The notes under the pieces: model-generated | Told to the model about the DNA's origin: nothing | The model's input: only the letters and a program-made list of their open reading frames with translations | The model's database searches: none | Shown here: positions 21,338-32,223 of the stretch, in pieces | Layout of the letters: each line of letters starts with the position of its first letter | Numbering within the stretch: the first letter of the stretch is position 1 | Assembly (NCBI GenBank): GCA_020740775.1 | Contig: JAHEWK010000053.1 | Coordinates: forward strand, 1 to 53,416 | Length of the DNA: 53,416 nucleotides | Reading direction: 5' to 3' | Source: Ilyonectria destructans | Taxonomy: Eukaryota > Ascomycota > Sordariomycetes > Hypocreales > Nectriaceae | Translations under genes and position numbers: made by a program

Positions 21338-22760
21338 TATATATAATAGTATATTAAGGGCAACAAAAGGCTATATCTAATAGCGGGCAAAATGTCTATC
21401 TTGCTATCTTATTGTATAGGCAAGATAGTTCTAATATGTAATGCTCTATAGGTAAGACTTTATAAAGTCTGCCTTACTGTTAGAATAGAGAGTAGGAAAT
21501 ATAAGTATTAATAGCGGCAGGTGTGAAGGGCTGGACAGGAGTTTGTTCAACAGGCTGTTGCCGTAGGATTGTCTATCTAAAGCTAAAGAGCAAGAAGGAA
21601 GAAGGGAAGTCCTTGGCCCCTAGCAGCTAAGAAAGGAGTATGCTCGCGAGAGCTCTAAGCTTGGCTAAATCCCGGTCCGAGGGAAATCGCCGGGGTCTCT
21701 GTGGAGCCCCGGCGAGGGCCGGGTTCCGGCTGTGCCGGAACCCTTACTAAGGCTTCAGCCTATGACAGCAGGAAATAGTTAAATTTATTAATAGAAGTCC
21801 TACAAATAAAATATAGTAGCATTTAGTGTTAAGCCTACACACTAGGCAGTATATACTTAAGATCAGCTAAATACTTAGGGTTAGTGTCAGATACGTCAGA
21901 GGCGAAAGTTGCCACCTATTGCCACCTATTGCCACGAGGCTTAGCAATCAGCTTCTAGCTGATTCTATACAGAAGAGAAAGGGTATATAAAGCTTGCCCT
22001 GAAACCTCAAGACATGGGGGCAGGGGACACAATACACAATTTTTCACCCTAATATTTGACAGTTAGGGGTATTATAAAGAAATTAGAACTATAGGGTATT
22101 TAATTTAATATCAGTAACCTATAAAATTTAAAATTGCTAATATATTAGCAATATTAGAATCCTCTTCTACAGCCTCCTTAATAAGGCCTTAGGGGACCTT
22201 ACTGTTAGGTATATTAGCTACTTAGTAGCAATAAAAGCAACTATACTGCTATTAAGAGGAAGCTATTATAAGTAATTCTACCTTATAACAATATTGCAAT
22301 AGCTTGGGTAGTAGTACTATAGATAATACAGCTAGGTCAATAGGTATAACCAGTATATCTAGAAATTGCAAGCAAACTGCTGCTAGAAGTAAGAGTTACC
22401 CTCTATATTAGGGGGCTGTAGGAGTATAATATCTAGCTCTTTAGGTAGGGCTAAACGCTCTTTAAATAGCTTACTAACATTGTAAAGAAAGTAGACAATA
22501 TAGCTGCAGTATTTATACTGAGCGCTATATACCTATAGGACCTTTATGTATATATAAATCCTAGCAATTAGCATCTCCTTAACTATTATTAGATTAGATA
22601 GATAGCTGGAAACTTCCCCAAAGTTAAGATTATTTGCAGCACTAAAGAAGTAGGGCTTATTAGGCGCTCTTTTTCTATCTCGACTAATACAGCAGCTATA
22701 GATTTTCAATTTTTATGCTATTTCGCTTCATATTGAACTAACGCTCCTAGCAGCAAATGC
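21338..22760. other. AT-rich RIP-like block
   Basis: Rich in TATA, CTATA and TAATA and poor in CpA-preserving codons, with no open frame of note. Where it can be aligned with the less mutated Helitron copy at 45340-45560 (from about 22508), differences are mostly C-to-T and G-to-A: ACCTGTAGGGTCTTCACGTG there is ACCTATAGGACCTTTATGTA here. That is the pattern of repeat-induced point mutation. A GC-rich island at about 21660-21750 escapes it and holds the perfect hairpin GGGTTCCGGC-TGT-GCCGGAACCC. Confidence 0.7.
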
Positions 22761-24020
22761 AACTATACATCTTGTCGTCAGTTAGGGCAGTATAGAACTC
22801 CCGCACAAACGCCTGATCCTCCTCACTAAGGGCAGGCAAGTTAAGGTCTCCTGTAAAAGGTGGATCAACTATCTGGTCAAACTGTCGCTCTTAAGGCTCT
22901 GGCTGTAGCCGTGAGTTAAAGGTGCCTTGACGTGTATAACAGCCGCGGCAATAACCCTGTAGCAGGGAATGATTCCTGTGGTATAGACGTGCCTAGCACA
23001 ACAGAAGCCGTTGGAAAAGTGCCTTGAGGAATTGGCGTTTGAGGAATCGGCGTGCCCAGAACTACTATTGGCAGGCTAAGGGTAGAAGTAATAGAAAAAG
23101 GTCCCACTACTGCACTTAGGGTAGATAGCCCCAGTAGAGGTCTAGGCAGTCCCTAGAGTGTGGGCGCCAGGCGACGGAATAAAGCAGGCGTGGCAGGAGG
23201 TTTTAAGCCGTACACAGACGCAGGCGTTAGCGCAGTCCGCCTTGGAGGCGTCAGGTTAGCTAGAGAATCGGTCCTTTTTGTGGCTCTGCGTGGCGATAGT
23301 CTCAAGGCGATATTCCGCATGGCGGCAACAGCAGCTCGGGATCCGGCTTTCCGTTCCCTTCGGCGTACCCTACAGCTAGCACACTCGCCTGTAAACTTCA
23401 TAGGGTCCTTAACGCTTTGAAATTCGACTTCGGACAGGTCTTGCTGGCAGGTACAGCAGTTTCGAACTGCCTGGGGTATATTGTCCTCCATCTGGCCATA
23501 TATATATCCACCTCTTACCCACCTAGACTGCTGGATATCGCTCGGGCAAGGAGGCTTCGCGACGGCTTACATCCAGTACTATAATAGATCTCAATAGAGA
23601 GGTTATCTTTAAGGTAGTTAGATTAGGTCTAAATGATCAGGGAGGAAACCGCACTGCTTCCCAGAGGCAGGGTAACTGGGGAATCTTGAGAGGTAGGCTC
23701 GATGCGGGAGGTGATATGTGAACCTAGATACTGTTAGCAACCTGATGGGTTTGATAGATTCGACGGAACAGGGTAGCAGCCGCCACGTAGGTTAGTGTAA
23801 GGATTGCATTGAAGAAAAGAAGAACCTGAAAGCTCTTGGAGAGCTTGCCAAGCTAGCTAGTTACCTGGTCAACGCTCAGTGCTTTGTGCGGCCTTCATTT
23901 GGTGGCGTTATCAGCGGACCAATTCGTGCACGAGTTGAGTACAGGCCAGGCCAATTAGCCAATCAGAGGAGGTTTTATGCTCAATTCTTTCTGACTGAGT
24001 AAAACGCCCTTCGGGCTGAA
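22480..24020 (-). mobile_element. Helitron relic, second family, copy 1
   Basis: Colinear with the element at 45110-46941. The right end is the element 5' end and reads TTCAGCCCGAAGGGCGTTTTA on the minus strand, followed by host sequence that differs from the other copies. The left boundary is lost in the RIP-like block. It contains the relic of the zinc-binding N-terminus of a Rep protein (23153-23491). No HUH nuclease or helicase remains. Confidence 0.7.
23153..23491 (-). pseudogene. Helitron Rep N-terminal zinc region, relic
   Basis: 112 residues beginning MEDNIPQAVRNCCTCQQDL. It shows a C-x2-C...C-x2-C arrangement (CCTC, CASC) followed by RRRERKA and a Ser/Pro/Arg tail. It is a close relative of 45895-46347, with which it shares VEFxSVKDP and RLSPRRATKRTD. 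It is only the start of a much longer protein and is unlikely to be functional. Confidence 0.6.
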
Positions 24021-25725
24021 TTACACTGTTCAACATTTAATCGTCAAGTTACCTCGAATGAATCGGGACCCCATGTTGAAATGAGCATGTTGTATTGATT
24101 GAAGAAGAAGAAAACTACCGCTAACCAGCGGAAGCTATTGACAAGAAGACATCCACATCCCAGGCACCAATGGATCGGAATAGCCATTGATCCGTCAAAC
24201 AACGGATCTCAACACCCCAAGACACCCTATATCCCGTGCACAGCATTCAGTTTGCCGCCTTGCAGGGCCCGGCAGAAGACAGCTGGACCACGATTGAGAG
24301 ATGGCGTAAGTGGCTGTAGCAGTCAAGGGTGCAACTCTGGGCCATGGACGAGGTGCTCGATGAGGTTTACCATACCCGAGCGTCGGTGCTGGCTCTGACC
24401 GCGAAAGATCATCAGATTTGAGAGGTGCTGGGTCGATTGGGCCTCCGGGACTAGTTTGTTTCATAGAGTGGCATGATGCAAGAAATGACCTGGCTTGAGG
24501 ATGCCTATCACGCTTGATCATGGTCCGCTAGACCTTGTCTTCTCTGAGAGACGTTGTGTCCCATTTTTTAGTCGCTGGCTCATTCCGAGGAAGCGCGAGG
24601 TGAGATAAATCCGTAAACTATCCTAGATTGGCCTGAGCACGGCTCTTGTTCGAGAAGTTTCAAGGCCCTCAGTCGAAGTAACTGCTCGAGTCAGAGGTTA
24701 CCGAAGCAGCTATTCTCCGGTTCGGCGACTCAGGTAAGAGACGCTCCTCGGTTTGTTGCGCACCGTCAGCTCCACACCCAGGCTCTATCGTCAACGGCAT
24801 CGCACCGTGGCTTAGAGTAGGAATCACAGAGGGTCTGTCGTTCTGGCACAATGCCGCAGTTCAATGTTCCCCACAGTCTCCTTGACTTACCGCTCGTGCC
24901 TTTATGTTCCTGCTCCAGGCGGTCGTACTACTCTCTCCCGACTCATTGTCTTGACAGGTTGGGCTCGACGTGCTGAAAAACGGCACTTTCCGCAGGGACC
25001 AGGCCATAGTTCAAAATTTAAATCCTGAACGGGTAACCCCTGAAATGATTCAGCTCGCGTGACCGCCTGAGCGGCAGCCGCCAACTGGGCTAAGCTTTGC
25101 TAAGCTTTGGCGTGAATAGTTTAAAATGATAGCGCCTTCTTGACTGCGCGCTAATGGATATTCCAGGGGTTCCGCTGTTAGTTGTCGTGTGACTCCGAAG
25201 TCCTCTTTCCTAAATTGGGTTAATTCTGCGGAGGTGGGCATCACCGAGGCTTGACAGAGGGTTCAGCTGGACAGGTAATCTGTAGCGACGGTCTAATAAC
25301 ACCAAACCAGCTCTAGCGTCGACACGTGGGTGGTCTCGGACATGAGCCCTTCTCTCAGCTCGCGTGCCATTTCTCAGTTAGCGGTCGCGAGTCTCAATCA
25401 AAATTGCAAGGATCTTCAAAGCCAAGCCGTAAATAGTTACGCGAGCAGACTAGACAACCACATAACCCTATCAGAAGCATCTCCTCGTAGCCCGGCGCTT
25501 ACTTCACCGGCAGCACTGAAGACTCATCATCGAATGGATTGCGAACAGTGACAAGCTTAGCGCCCCCTCGTAAAATTTCCACCCTCTCTCCCAGTCCCCC
25601 TTTCCATGGTTGTGGACTATATCTCTTGGCCATGTCTTGGCTTTTTTAACCTTCGTTTCAACCTTCTTTTCTATCTTCTCAGCTTTTGGAGCTATCATCA
25701 CTCTTTGTTCAACGTCATCTCCAAC
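24021..25725. other. Gene-free stretch upstream of the bestrophin gene
   Basis: Several short open frames exist on both strands, but none has coding character or a recognisable motif. The last 150 bp are pyrimidine-rich (CTTTTTTAACCTTCG, CTTCTTTTCTATCTTCTC) and probably contain the promoter and leader of the downstream gene. Confidence 0.5.
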
Positions 25726-27138
25726 ATGTCGGACGGCGGTATGGATGAGCCTGCCCAGTCCAAGTCCTCTCCCGAGGCGCGGATTAGGCAAGATCCCCCT
25801 GGACTCGAGATCCCGTCGGGTCATCGTGATTCTCCGCCCTCCCCCTCGATCAACATCAACCCACAACTCTTGCGCAACAATACCCTCGACGGCGACAACT
25901 ACTTCAGTGGTCCGCGGAATCTTCAGAAGCATTCGAAATGGCCGCTTATTATGCAGCTGCACGGTTCCATCCTTCCCAGGCTGATTCTCCCGCTGTTCCT
26001 CATCGCCATCTGGTCAACCGCCATCACCGTTATCTCGAAGAAGGTCCATGATCTTAGTATCGCCTCGGTTCTTCTTACGATCCTCGGTTTCGTCGTCGGT
26101 CTCAGCCTCTCGTTTCGATCCTCGACCGCCTACGAACGGTATGCCGAGGGTCGCCGTTACTGGGGAACTTTGACCTCTGCGTCTCAGACCCTTGGCCGTA
26201 TTATCTGGGTCCACGCCACCGAAGGCGGAACCGGTGGACAGGACTCTCACGAGCTGCTCATCAAGAAGGTCGGGGCTATGAATCTCATCGTCGGCTTTGC
26301 CATTGCCCTCAAACACACCCTCCGCTTCGAGCCTTGCGCAAGCCAGTCCGACATCCAGCCCTACATCGCTCATCTCGATACATTCGTCAGGAGCACGACC
26401 GACATGTCCACCAAGCGGGAGCCGAGTTTCCACAAATCCATTGGCGAGTACCTCGGTGTCTCCTTTGCCCAAAGCAACCCTCGAAAGCTCCTCAAGAAGG
26501 CCGACCAACATCAGGGAAACCTCCCACTCGAGATCCTGAGCCATCTGGCAATCACTCTCGACTCCATAGTTGCCAATAAGCAGCTACCACTCTCAATTCA
26601 TCAGACCATGGCGTATAACCATATTACCATACTGAATGATGTGATGACGGGCTGCGACCGGGTCCTCAATACGCCTCTGCCCATTGCATACACCATCGCC
26701 ATCAGCCAGATCACCTTTGTGTACGTCATCCTCCTGCCGTTTCAGTTAACCGGCCCTCTTGGCTGGGTCGCTATTCCAGCCACCATTGCGGCCGCGTACA
26801 TCATCTTCGGCCTCTTGTTCATCGGCCAGGAGATCGAAAACCCCTTTGGTCATGATGTGAACGACTTGCCCCTCGAGGTCTACTGCGATCAAATCGCCAC
26901 AGACCTGGACATCATTGCCTCCTTTGACCGACGCAACTTGGATGGCTTTCTGCTAGCAGGCATGCCGTTGCACCCCGTCAGTGGTGCCTCGGGAGAGAGC
27001 TGGATGGGCCAGAGCGAGGATAAGCTCCGGGACGCTATCAGGAACAAGCCTCGAGTCATCTTTGATTGGCGGCGTCGTCGCAATGCAGGTGCTTCTGACA
27101 GAGACCGGATGGAAAAGGATGGAGGTGATTTGGTCTGA
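25726..27138 (+). CDS. Bestrophin / UPF0187 family anion channel
   Basis: 470 residues from ATG 25726 (MSDGGMDEPAQ). The frame is open 40 codons further upstream, but that part is pyrimidine-rich leader. After a polar N-terminus of about 85 residues come two hydrophobic helices (LILPLFLIAIWSTAITVI and IASVLLTILGFVVGLSLSF), the family signature FRSSTAYERYAEGRRYWG, and a C-terminal membrane pair (ISQITFVYVILLPFQL and WVAIPATIAAAYIIFGLLFI) followed by EIENPFGHDVNDLPLE. These match the bestrophin-like chloride channel family (PF01062) common in fungi. Intronless and intact, typical host gene. Role in the fungus is probably membrane anion transport; the substrate is not shown by sequence. Confidence 0.9.
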   Translation: MSDGGMDEPAQSKSSPEARIRQDPPGLEIPSGHRDSPPSPSININPQLLRNNTLDGDNYFSGPRNLQKHSKWPLIMQLHGSILPRLILPLFLIAIWSTAITVISKKVHDLSIASVLLTILGFVVGLSLSFRSSTAYERYAEGRRYWGTLTSASQTLGRIIWVHATEGGTGGQDSHELLIKKVGAMNLIVGFAIALKHTLRFEPCASQSDIQPYIAHLDTFVRSTTDMSTKREPSFHKSIGEYLGVSFAQSNPRKLLKKADQHQGNLPLEILSHLAITLDSIVANKQLPLSIHQTMAYNHITILNDVMTGCDRVLNTPLPIAYTIAISQITFVYVILLPFQLTGPLGWVAIPATIAAAYIIFGLLFIGQEIENPFGHDVNDLPLEVYCDQIATDLDIIASFDRRNLDGFLLAGMPLHPVSGASGESWMGQSEDKLRDAIRNKPRVIFDWRRRRNAGASDRDRMEKDGGDLV

Positions 27139-28491
27139 CGTGGTAGAGTAGGCATGCTTCTCGATTCAAGTGGTGAGGAAGTGCCTCTGAGAACGCCACG
27201 GGGGCATATATAACTAAGAAGTAGGAGCCATCTTGTATTCCCTTAACTATTGACACCATTCGCTGTGAAGTCGAATTAATAACATGATACCAAGATCTGG
27301 TGTCTGTCACTCTGTATCTTCACAACCCTTTGCCTGTTGACTCCCTGCAAACGAGCCCCCGCGAGATATGATAATAGTCTCAATCTCACTTTCAGTTCTG
27401 ATGCTCGCTGTCTCTCTGCGCTTTTACTTGCGCTTTTACACCAACTTGAATTCCCCACAGTTCTTTTCAAGCTCTGAGACAATCGACTTGTACATCGAAA
27501 TGCCGTATTTGCTGCTGGTTGAGAGTCAAAAGAACCTTGCCCCGGAGACGGACGTAGCGGACGTTGTCTTTGACCCGCCCGGGCGGGATGTAGCTGTCAC
27601 AACCGCGGCCAGAATGAGACCGACGACAGCCGCCATGTCTTGGAGACAATCGTCCATGCGACCGGCCTCACCCACCGATCAGCATCTCAACATTCCCGAT
27701 CGTCCGCTCTGGACCTCTCGGTTGGCTAATCTGTTGAAATTGCCACAGCCAAGAATGGTCCGAATGGGGCAGCCAGCCACTACAAGCATATATCTCCGTA
27801 ACTCGGAAGTGGCAGTCTCGACTAACCCTTTTTCTCTGGTGTCTCACCGCTGAGAATCATAGACGTCGTCAAGCAATACAACCTTTCGCCTACCTAGCCA
27901 GGTACACCGGTTAAAAGAGCGTAGTGAATAGCACTAGTTGGAACTGCCTCTGGTCAGCGACTGAAATTTGGCGGCGCCTGGTGCTTATCGAGTCCGAGTT
28001 AGCTAATGTAGAAAGTGCAAAAGCCCTCGTCGTCTGTATTGGTTCTGTGGGCGTGGACGTCGAAATGGTAACTGGACTCACACTCCGGACAGGTAACTAT
28101 GTTCGCATCCTGCCTTTAGGTGCTAAAGATATATGTTGAAAAAAACAAGTGTTCTTCGGCATGGTGAAAGCAATCCCTAGAAAAGGCAACGCAAAGAAGA
28201 TGAGCATCACCGATAGTATCTTGGGGCCTTCTGGTCCAAGCTTTCTGGTCTCGACAGTCATCTGGAACTAGCAGACACGCGATTTTTTTAGCTCAACACT
28301 GGGTTCTATTCTAGTAAGGTACGACGGCTTTCTAAGGTCGATAAGATATTCGAGACTATGATAATGCCGGCCTTGGAGTGTAATGAGCTATGATCAAGTA
28401 TTGTTTGCAAGTCTTAATTAATGTAGGTGCTCCTGCGCAACTAGCAAACTGTACCTTCTGATTAATCGGAGCAACACTCCACTTTCAAGGT
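27139..28491. other. Gene-poor stretch between bestrophin and HET genes
   Basis: It holds the 3' flank of both convergent genes. An open frame at 27368-27853 (161 codons) starts with a hydrophobic segment (MIIVSISLSVLMLAVSL), but the rest has no recognisable domain. I do not count it as a gene. Confidence 0.45.
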
Positions 28492-30069
28492 TCAAATAAT
28501 AATAAAAGTCCCAGTTGGCCACTTTTTTACAGCAACCTCACGATACGCAGCATCCTCCAAACGGCTTATCATCTCCTCCCCCATGTAGTTTTTGTTATTA
28601 TTCTGCCGAGGCTTAAGAACTAGGAGCCCAACTCGTCGGTAGTAGCCGCGTTTAGCACTATCTGGGTGTAAGACGAGGAGATAGAGGTGTGGTCGAGCGG
28701 GGTGATTTATCTTTGCAACCTGGATCAGTGTGAAGTCGGTGCTGGTGCTCGGCACTATCATGGAGCGGCTCGTGGCCGTCGATGCGAGGCAATCTGGCCG
28801 GGTTAGGGTGAGCTGTGCCAACGCCCTCGTACTTGCCAGCGGGCAGATTCGTGTCAAGACCCTCTGTGCCAGAGTCACAGGGCTTAACATGGACCCGGTG
28901 TAGGCGCCGAGTCTCAAGTGGACATGCCGGTATGGTGCCTCCAAGACTAGTTCGCCCCCTTCTACGCAGCCGAAGCTGTCATGACGAACCTCGACGTTGA
29001 CAATCCTCGCTGTATAAGTGCAACTGGCATCCCGATCGGGCCATTGCCATCCCATAGAGGATTTGGCTCCTACCGAGCTCCACGACGGCCCAGGAGAAAC
29101 CCCCACCTGTGGGACTTCGCTGGGTTCGTAACCATATGGGTGGGGTCTGATGTGAAGCGTGCACAAAAGGGGCTTTCCCGGTGTCCCGGACCCACTCCTG
29201 GTAGAGTAGCAACCCCAGAGTAAGCCGTAAAGGAGATCTCCCCTCCACAAGCCTGCGCAGTACTGGTCTCTCAACATAGCGCGGAAAGACGTAGAAAACG
29301 CCCCAATCGCGGGCAACCGATCCTTCTCAAACGTAAGATCGCGCTTGGTATACTTTTCCAGCACCTCGTACCAAGTCTTGTGCACAGCTCCCGTGGAGTG
29401 CTTGGGGAGCTTTTTCAGAGTTGAGAATAGGGAGACATCCTTGCCGGGATCCTCTTCCGGCTCTACAGCCCTGCCTTTGCGGCAGTACCAGATCATCCGT
29501 TCTGTCATGTAGCACAGGAGTCTTTGCGACAGCAGCTCCTCCTGGAATGTCCATCCTCTATAAGCCCATCGCGAATTCAACTGTTTGGTCTGATCGCTGA
29601 AATAATCACAAGGGATTCGCAGAAGGACGGGGCGCGAGTTGACGTTGTCATGCCTACGCCAGGGAAAGGCGCAGCTGAAATACGCTTTCCGCCTGCCCAG
29701 AAACCCATCATTTACTGATTCGGCGCTTGTGGCAGCAATGGTGACAACCGCATGGCTATAAACGTTGCTCATCCTCGAAGCTTCAACCGCCCAGTCGTCT
29801 TTATCATCTTGGAAGATGCATAGAGAGTCGATCCACAAGTAGCGCACGCCTAGTGCTCTCGTGACGAGAACAGCGTCCCGTAGAGTCAGCGGGAAGTCTA
29901 ACAAGGGCAGTCCGGTCGGGAGATTGTTGAATGAAGTCGAGTTCAGAGTGAAGGTCGAGTCTCCGCCCCAGCAGTAGCTCAGCGCCACCCATCTGCCGAC
30001 CTCGCCGTCTCCGCTGATGTGCAAACGTGGCGTGCTATCAACGTCGATAACTCGCGTGGGAAGAGTCAT
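28492..30069 (-). CDS. HET-domain (heterokaryon incompatibility) protein
   Basis: 525 residues from ATG 30069 (MTLPTRVIDV). The first 130 residues carry the HET signature (PF06985): LPTRVIDV, WVALSYCWGG, LTLRDAVLVTRALGVRYLWIDSLCI, then EASRMSNVYSHAVVTIAA. A second conserved stretch is SRWAYRGWTFQEELLSQRLL. HET proteins act in allorecognition and trigger cell death on contact with an incompatible partner. Most family members have residues ahead of the LPTR motif; here the frame is open to a stop about 100 bp upstream without ATG, and a splice-like TGCACAG lies at about 30150, so a 5' exon may be missed or lost. The C-terminal half is not recognised. Divergent from SGF73. Confidence 0.85.
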   Translation of the reverse strand: MTLPTRVIDVDSTPRLHISGDGEVGRWVALSYCWGGDSTFTLNSTSFNNLPTGLPLLDFPLTLRDAVLVTRALGVRYLWIDSLCIFQDDKDDWAVEASRMSNVYSHAVVTIAATSAESVNDGFLGRRKAYFSCAFPWRRHDNVNSRPVLLRIPCDYFSDQTKQLNSRWAYRGWTFQEELLSQRLLCYMTERMIWYCRKGRAVEPEEDPGKDVSLFSTLKKLPKHSTGAVHKTWYEVLEKYTKRDLTFEKDRLPAIGAFSTSFRAMLRDQYCAGLWRGDLLYGLLWGCYSTRSGSGTPGKPLLCTLHIRPHPYGYEPSEVPQVGVSPGPSWSSVGAKSSMGWQWPDRDASCTYTARIVNVEVRHDSFGCVEGGELVLEAPYRHVHLRLGAYTGSMLSPVTLAQRVLTRICPLASTRALAQLTLTRPDCLASTATSRSMIVPSTSTDFTLIQVAKINHPARPHLYLLVLHPDSAKRGYYRRVGLLVLKPRQNNNKNYMGEEMISRLEDAAYREVAVKKWPTGTFIII

Positions 30070-30612
30070 CTTAAACAAAACGTGGGTCGAAAAATACAGT
30101 CGTCCACGTTCTCGGGATATTGATAGGACATGCCTCCGATAACACTGTGCACAGATAGATCTGGTCTAATTAGCACAGCCTACTAACATACGAATAAGGG
30201 AGCATTTTTATACTAACAAGACTGGGACGGCGCCCAAGGTGAATGGCGGTGGTGTCGTAGGCTTGTAGGCTCGTCGGTTCTGACGGCGCCCTTTTGATTC
30301 TACCTCAGCACGCCCTGTGCCCCAATAGGGGGGGGACTTTACCGGTCTCACGGCTGCCCGGCTTCTGATTGGCCTACTTTCGGAGAAATGTTCGCGTCGG
30401 TTGATAAGGCAGCACGTGCTCCATCCGCAGCCACATCTGTAAGGCTACGCCATAGTCCACTCTGCCTCCCGACCAAGCCTTATCGCAACCTCCCAACGCC
30501 CGCCTGCAGCCATCAACTTATCCCCTACCATCACTACAAGCCCTATCCAGGGAGTCCTCACCTTCCCTTTCGCCGATATCCACTGGCTCCCAGCGGCGAC
30601 GCGCCCGACACG
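30070..30612. promoter_or_regulatory. Divergent intergenic region between HET and SGF73
   Basis: 543 bp with no supported gene. GACGGCGCCC occurs twice (about 30227 and 30280) and an eight-G run lies near 30330. Pyrimidine-rich leader-like sequence with TACCATCACTACAAG precedes the SGF73 start. Confidence 0.4.
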
Positions 30613-32097
30613 ATGGGATCAGATGCACACGCTCGCGAAGGTAACTCAAACGACACAAGGGGCTTGAGGGCTCGGACTAAGCTCATAATCCAGACGAGGA
30701 GCAGACGATCAAAGGCGCATCCAAGAAGGACTCCAAAAATAGCACTATCAAGCTAAAAAAACCACCGCCAAAGGACAGCAAGCCTGTAAACTGGAGAGAC
30801 GGCAGCGTCATCGAAGGTGTCATCGAATGGCGCGTCTCGGCCCGTGAGACTACCGCTGACCAACCGATTAGAGGACAAGAAGAAAAATGGTAGTTCGCCG
30901 TCAACATCGGTAGCCTCACCAGGTCCCGTGGTGAACCAGCTCAACGACAACGCCCGCGAAACGTTTGCGACCGGCCGACCACTCGAAGACAGCCTCGATC
31001 TACAGCAATGCAAGCACTGCAAGAAGAGCATTATCAAGACGGTGGCAAAGTCACACATTGCGCAGTGCCTCCGACTGAAGAAGGAGAAGGCGCAGCGGAA
31101 GAAGGAAGCTCGTGAGGTCAGGGAAAGGGCCAAGGAGGCGGCGAGGGAGGAGGAGGCACGGAAGGCCGACGAAGAAAACGGCGAGGGCAAAGGCGACGAC
31201 GATAGCGACGGGGACGATGACATCTCGGCCGACAAGAAACCCACGGGGAGCAAGACTGCGAAGAAGGCTGCGGGGAAGAAGCCCGACGACGACAAGAAGG
31301 GCAAGAAAAAGAAGACCGATGGGGATCCAGACGAGGGGCCCAAGGCCAAGAAGAAGAAGGACGAACCCAAGACCAAGGTTCCCAAGCCAAAGGGCAAGAC
31401 ATTCACCGGACACATACTGTACGACTGCTTACTGACCATGCGACCGCATGGCCTGTGGATGTCGAGCGCCAATGCGGTGTGATTTTACCAAACGGACAGC
31501 CATGCGCAAGATCCCTGACGTGCAAGAACCACCCTATGGGTGCGAAGCGTGCTGTGGCCGGGCGATCTCTACCATACGACATGCTACTCGCTGCCTACCA
31601 GAAGAAGAACCAGGCAAAACAGCAGAGTAAGTACCGGTCCGGGCCAGGCCTGTTTCCCCGGACCGATGTGACTGCCTCCCCCGCAACAGAAGCCGCACTC
31701 GATGCAAATGCCCCAATAGAAGACGAAGACGACGCCAACAACGGGCCTGTCGACTCGGACGAGGAAACGGCAGCCGTGATTGGTGCCCTGACCCAATGGA
31801 ACCCGCAACCTCTGATCCCGCAACCACTCTTCACACCGATCAAGCGCCAGTACCAACTCGCGAGACTCCACGAGCAGCTACAAATGGCAACCGACGGCGG
31901 ACGGACAAACATCTTCCGAGTCTCTGGTTACGGGGGCACAGAAACTCCCACTAGGCCATCCCGGACTGCTGGACAGCGAGGATACGCCCGGAGAGCGAGA
32001 CTTGGGAGTCGTGGGGTTCGGGGGCCCAGGGCGGTCGTCGAGTTTTGGGTTGCCGGGACCTTCACAAAGACAGCCGTCGGTGACGAGCCGGGGGTAG
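30613..32097 (+). pseudogene. SGF73: SAGA subunit Sgf73 (ataxin-7-like), decayed or mis-assembled
   Basis: Exon 1 (30613-30640, MGSDAHARE), a 53-nt intron (GTAACT...CAG) and exon 2 begin a protein with KLKKPPPKDSKP. The zinc finger [11 protein letters not shown]...HIAQC then follows, a Lys/Glu-rich linker, and the SCA7 domain [29 protein letters not shown]. This order matches Sgf73, which anchors the deubiquitinase module in SAGA. The reading frame breaks three times: one extra base at about 30795-30798; a probable 56-nt intron (31394-31449) with branch TTACTGAC but GC and AT ends instead of GT and AG; and one extra G in the run at about 31932, after which the conserved tail ([29 protein letters not shown]) continues in another frame to TAG 32097. 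Either a pseudogenised copy or a copy with indel errors. Confidence 0.85.
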
Positions 32098-32189
32098 AGG
32101 CGTAACATGGCACAATGGAGTATTTTTACCCCTTCTGACAGCGAGAAGTGCCAATGTATATGATACGCAGGAGGCTTCCGGACGACTGA

Positions 32190-32223
32190 GCCATGTTCTA
32201 TTATAAAACGCCCTTCGGGCTGA
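32190..32223 (-). mobile_element. 5' end of a second-family Helitron, copy 2
   Basis: On the minus strand this reads TTCAGCCCGAAGGGCGTTTTA, the same terminus as the copies at 24020 and 46941, with unrelated sequence outside. The body should extend toward lower coordinates, but only 126 bp separate it from the SGF73 stop codon and no Rep relic is visible. It may be a bare terminus, or SGF73 may lie inside the element. Confidence 0.5.

Noticed and set aside
24099..24521. Overlapping frames on both strands upstream of bestrophin
   Set aside because: Neither has coding bias or motif; they overlap each other on opposite strands.
25606..25725. Upstream in-frame ATG for bestrophin at 25606
   Set aside because: The added 40 residues come from pyrimidine-rich leader sequence, and the second ATG (MSDGGMDEP) fits fungal start context and family length better.
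27368..27853. 161-codon frame with hydrophobic start
   Set aside because: Only the first 17 residues look like a signal or membrane segment; the remainder is unordered and unsupported.
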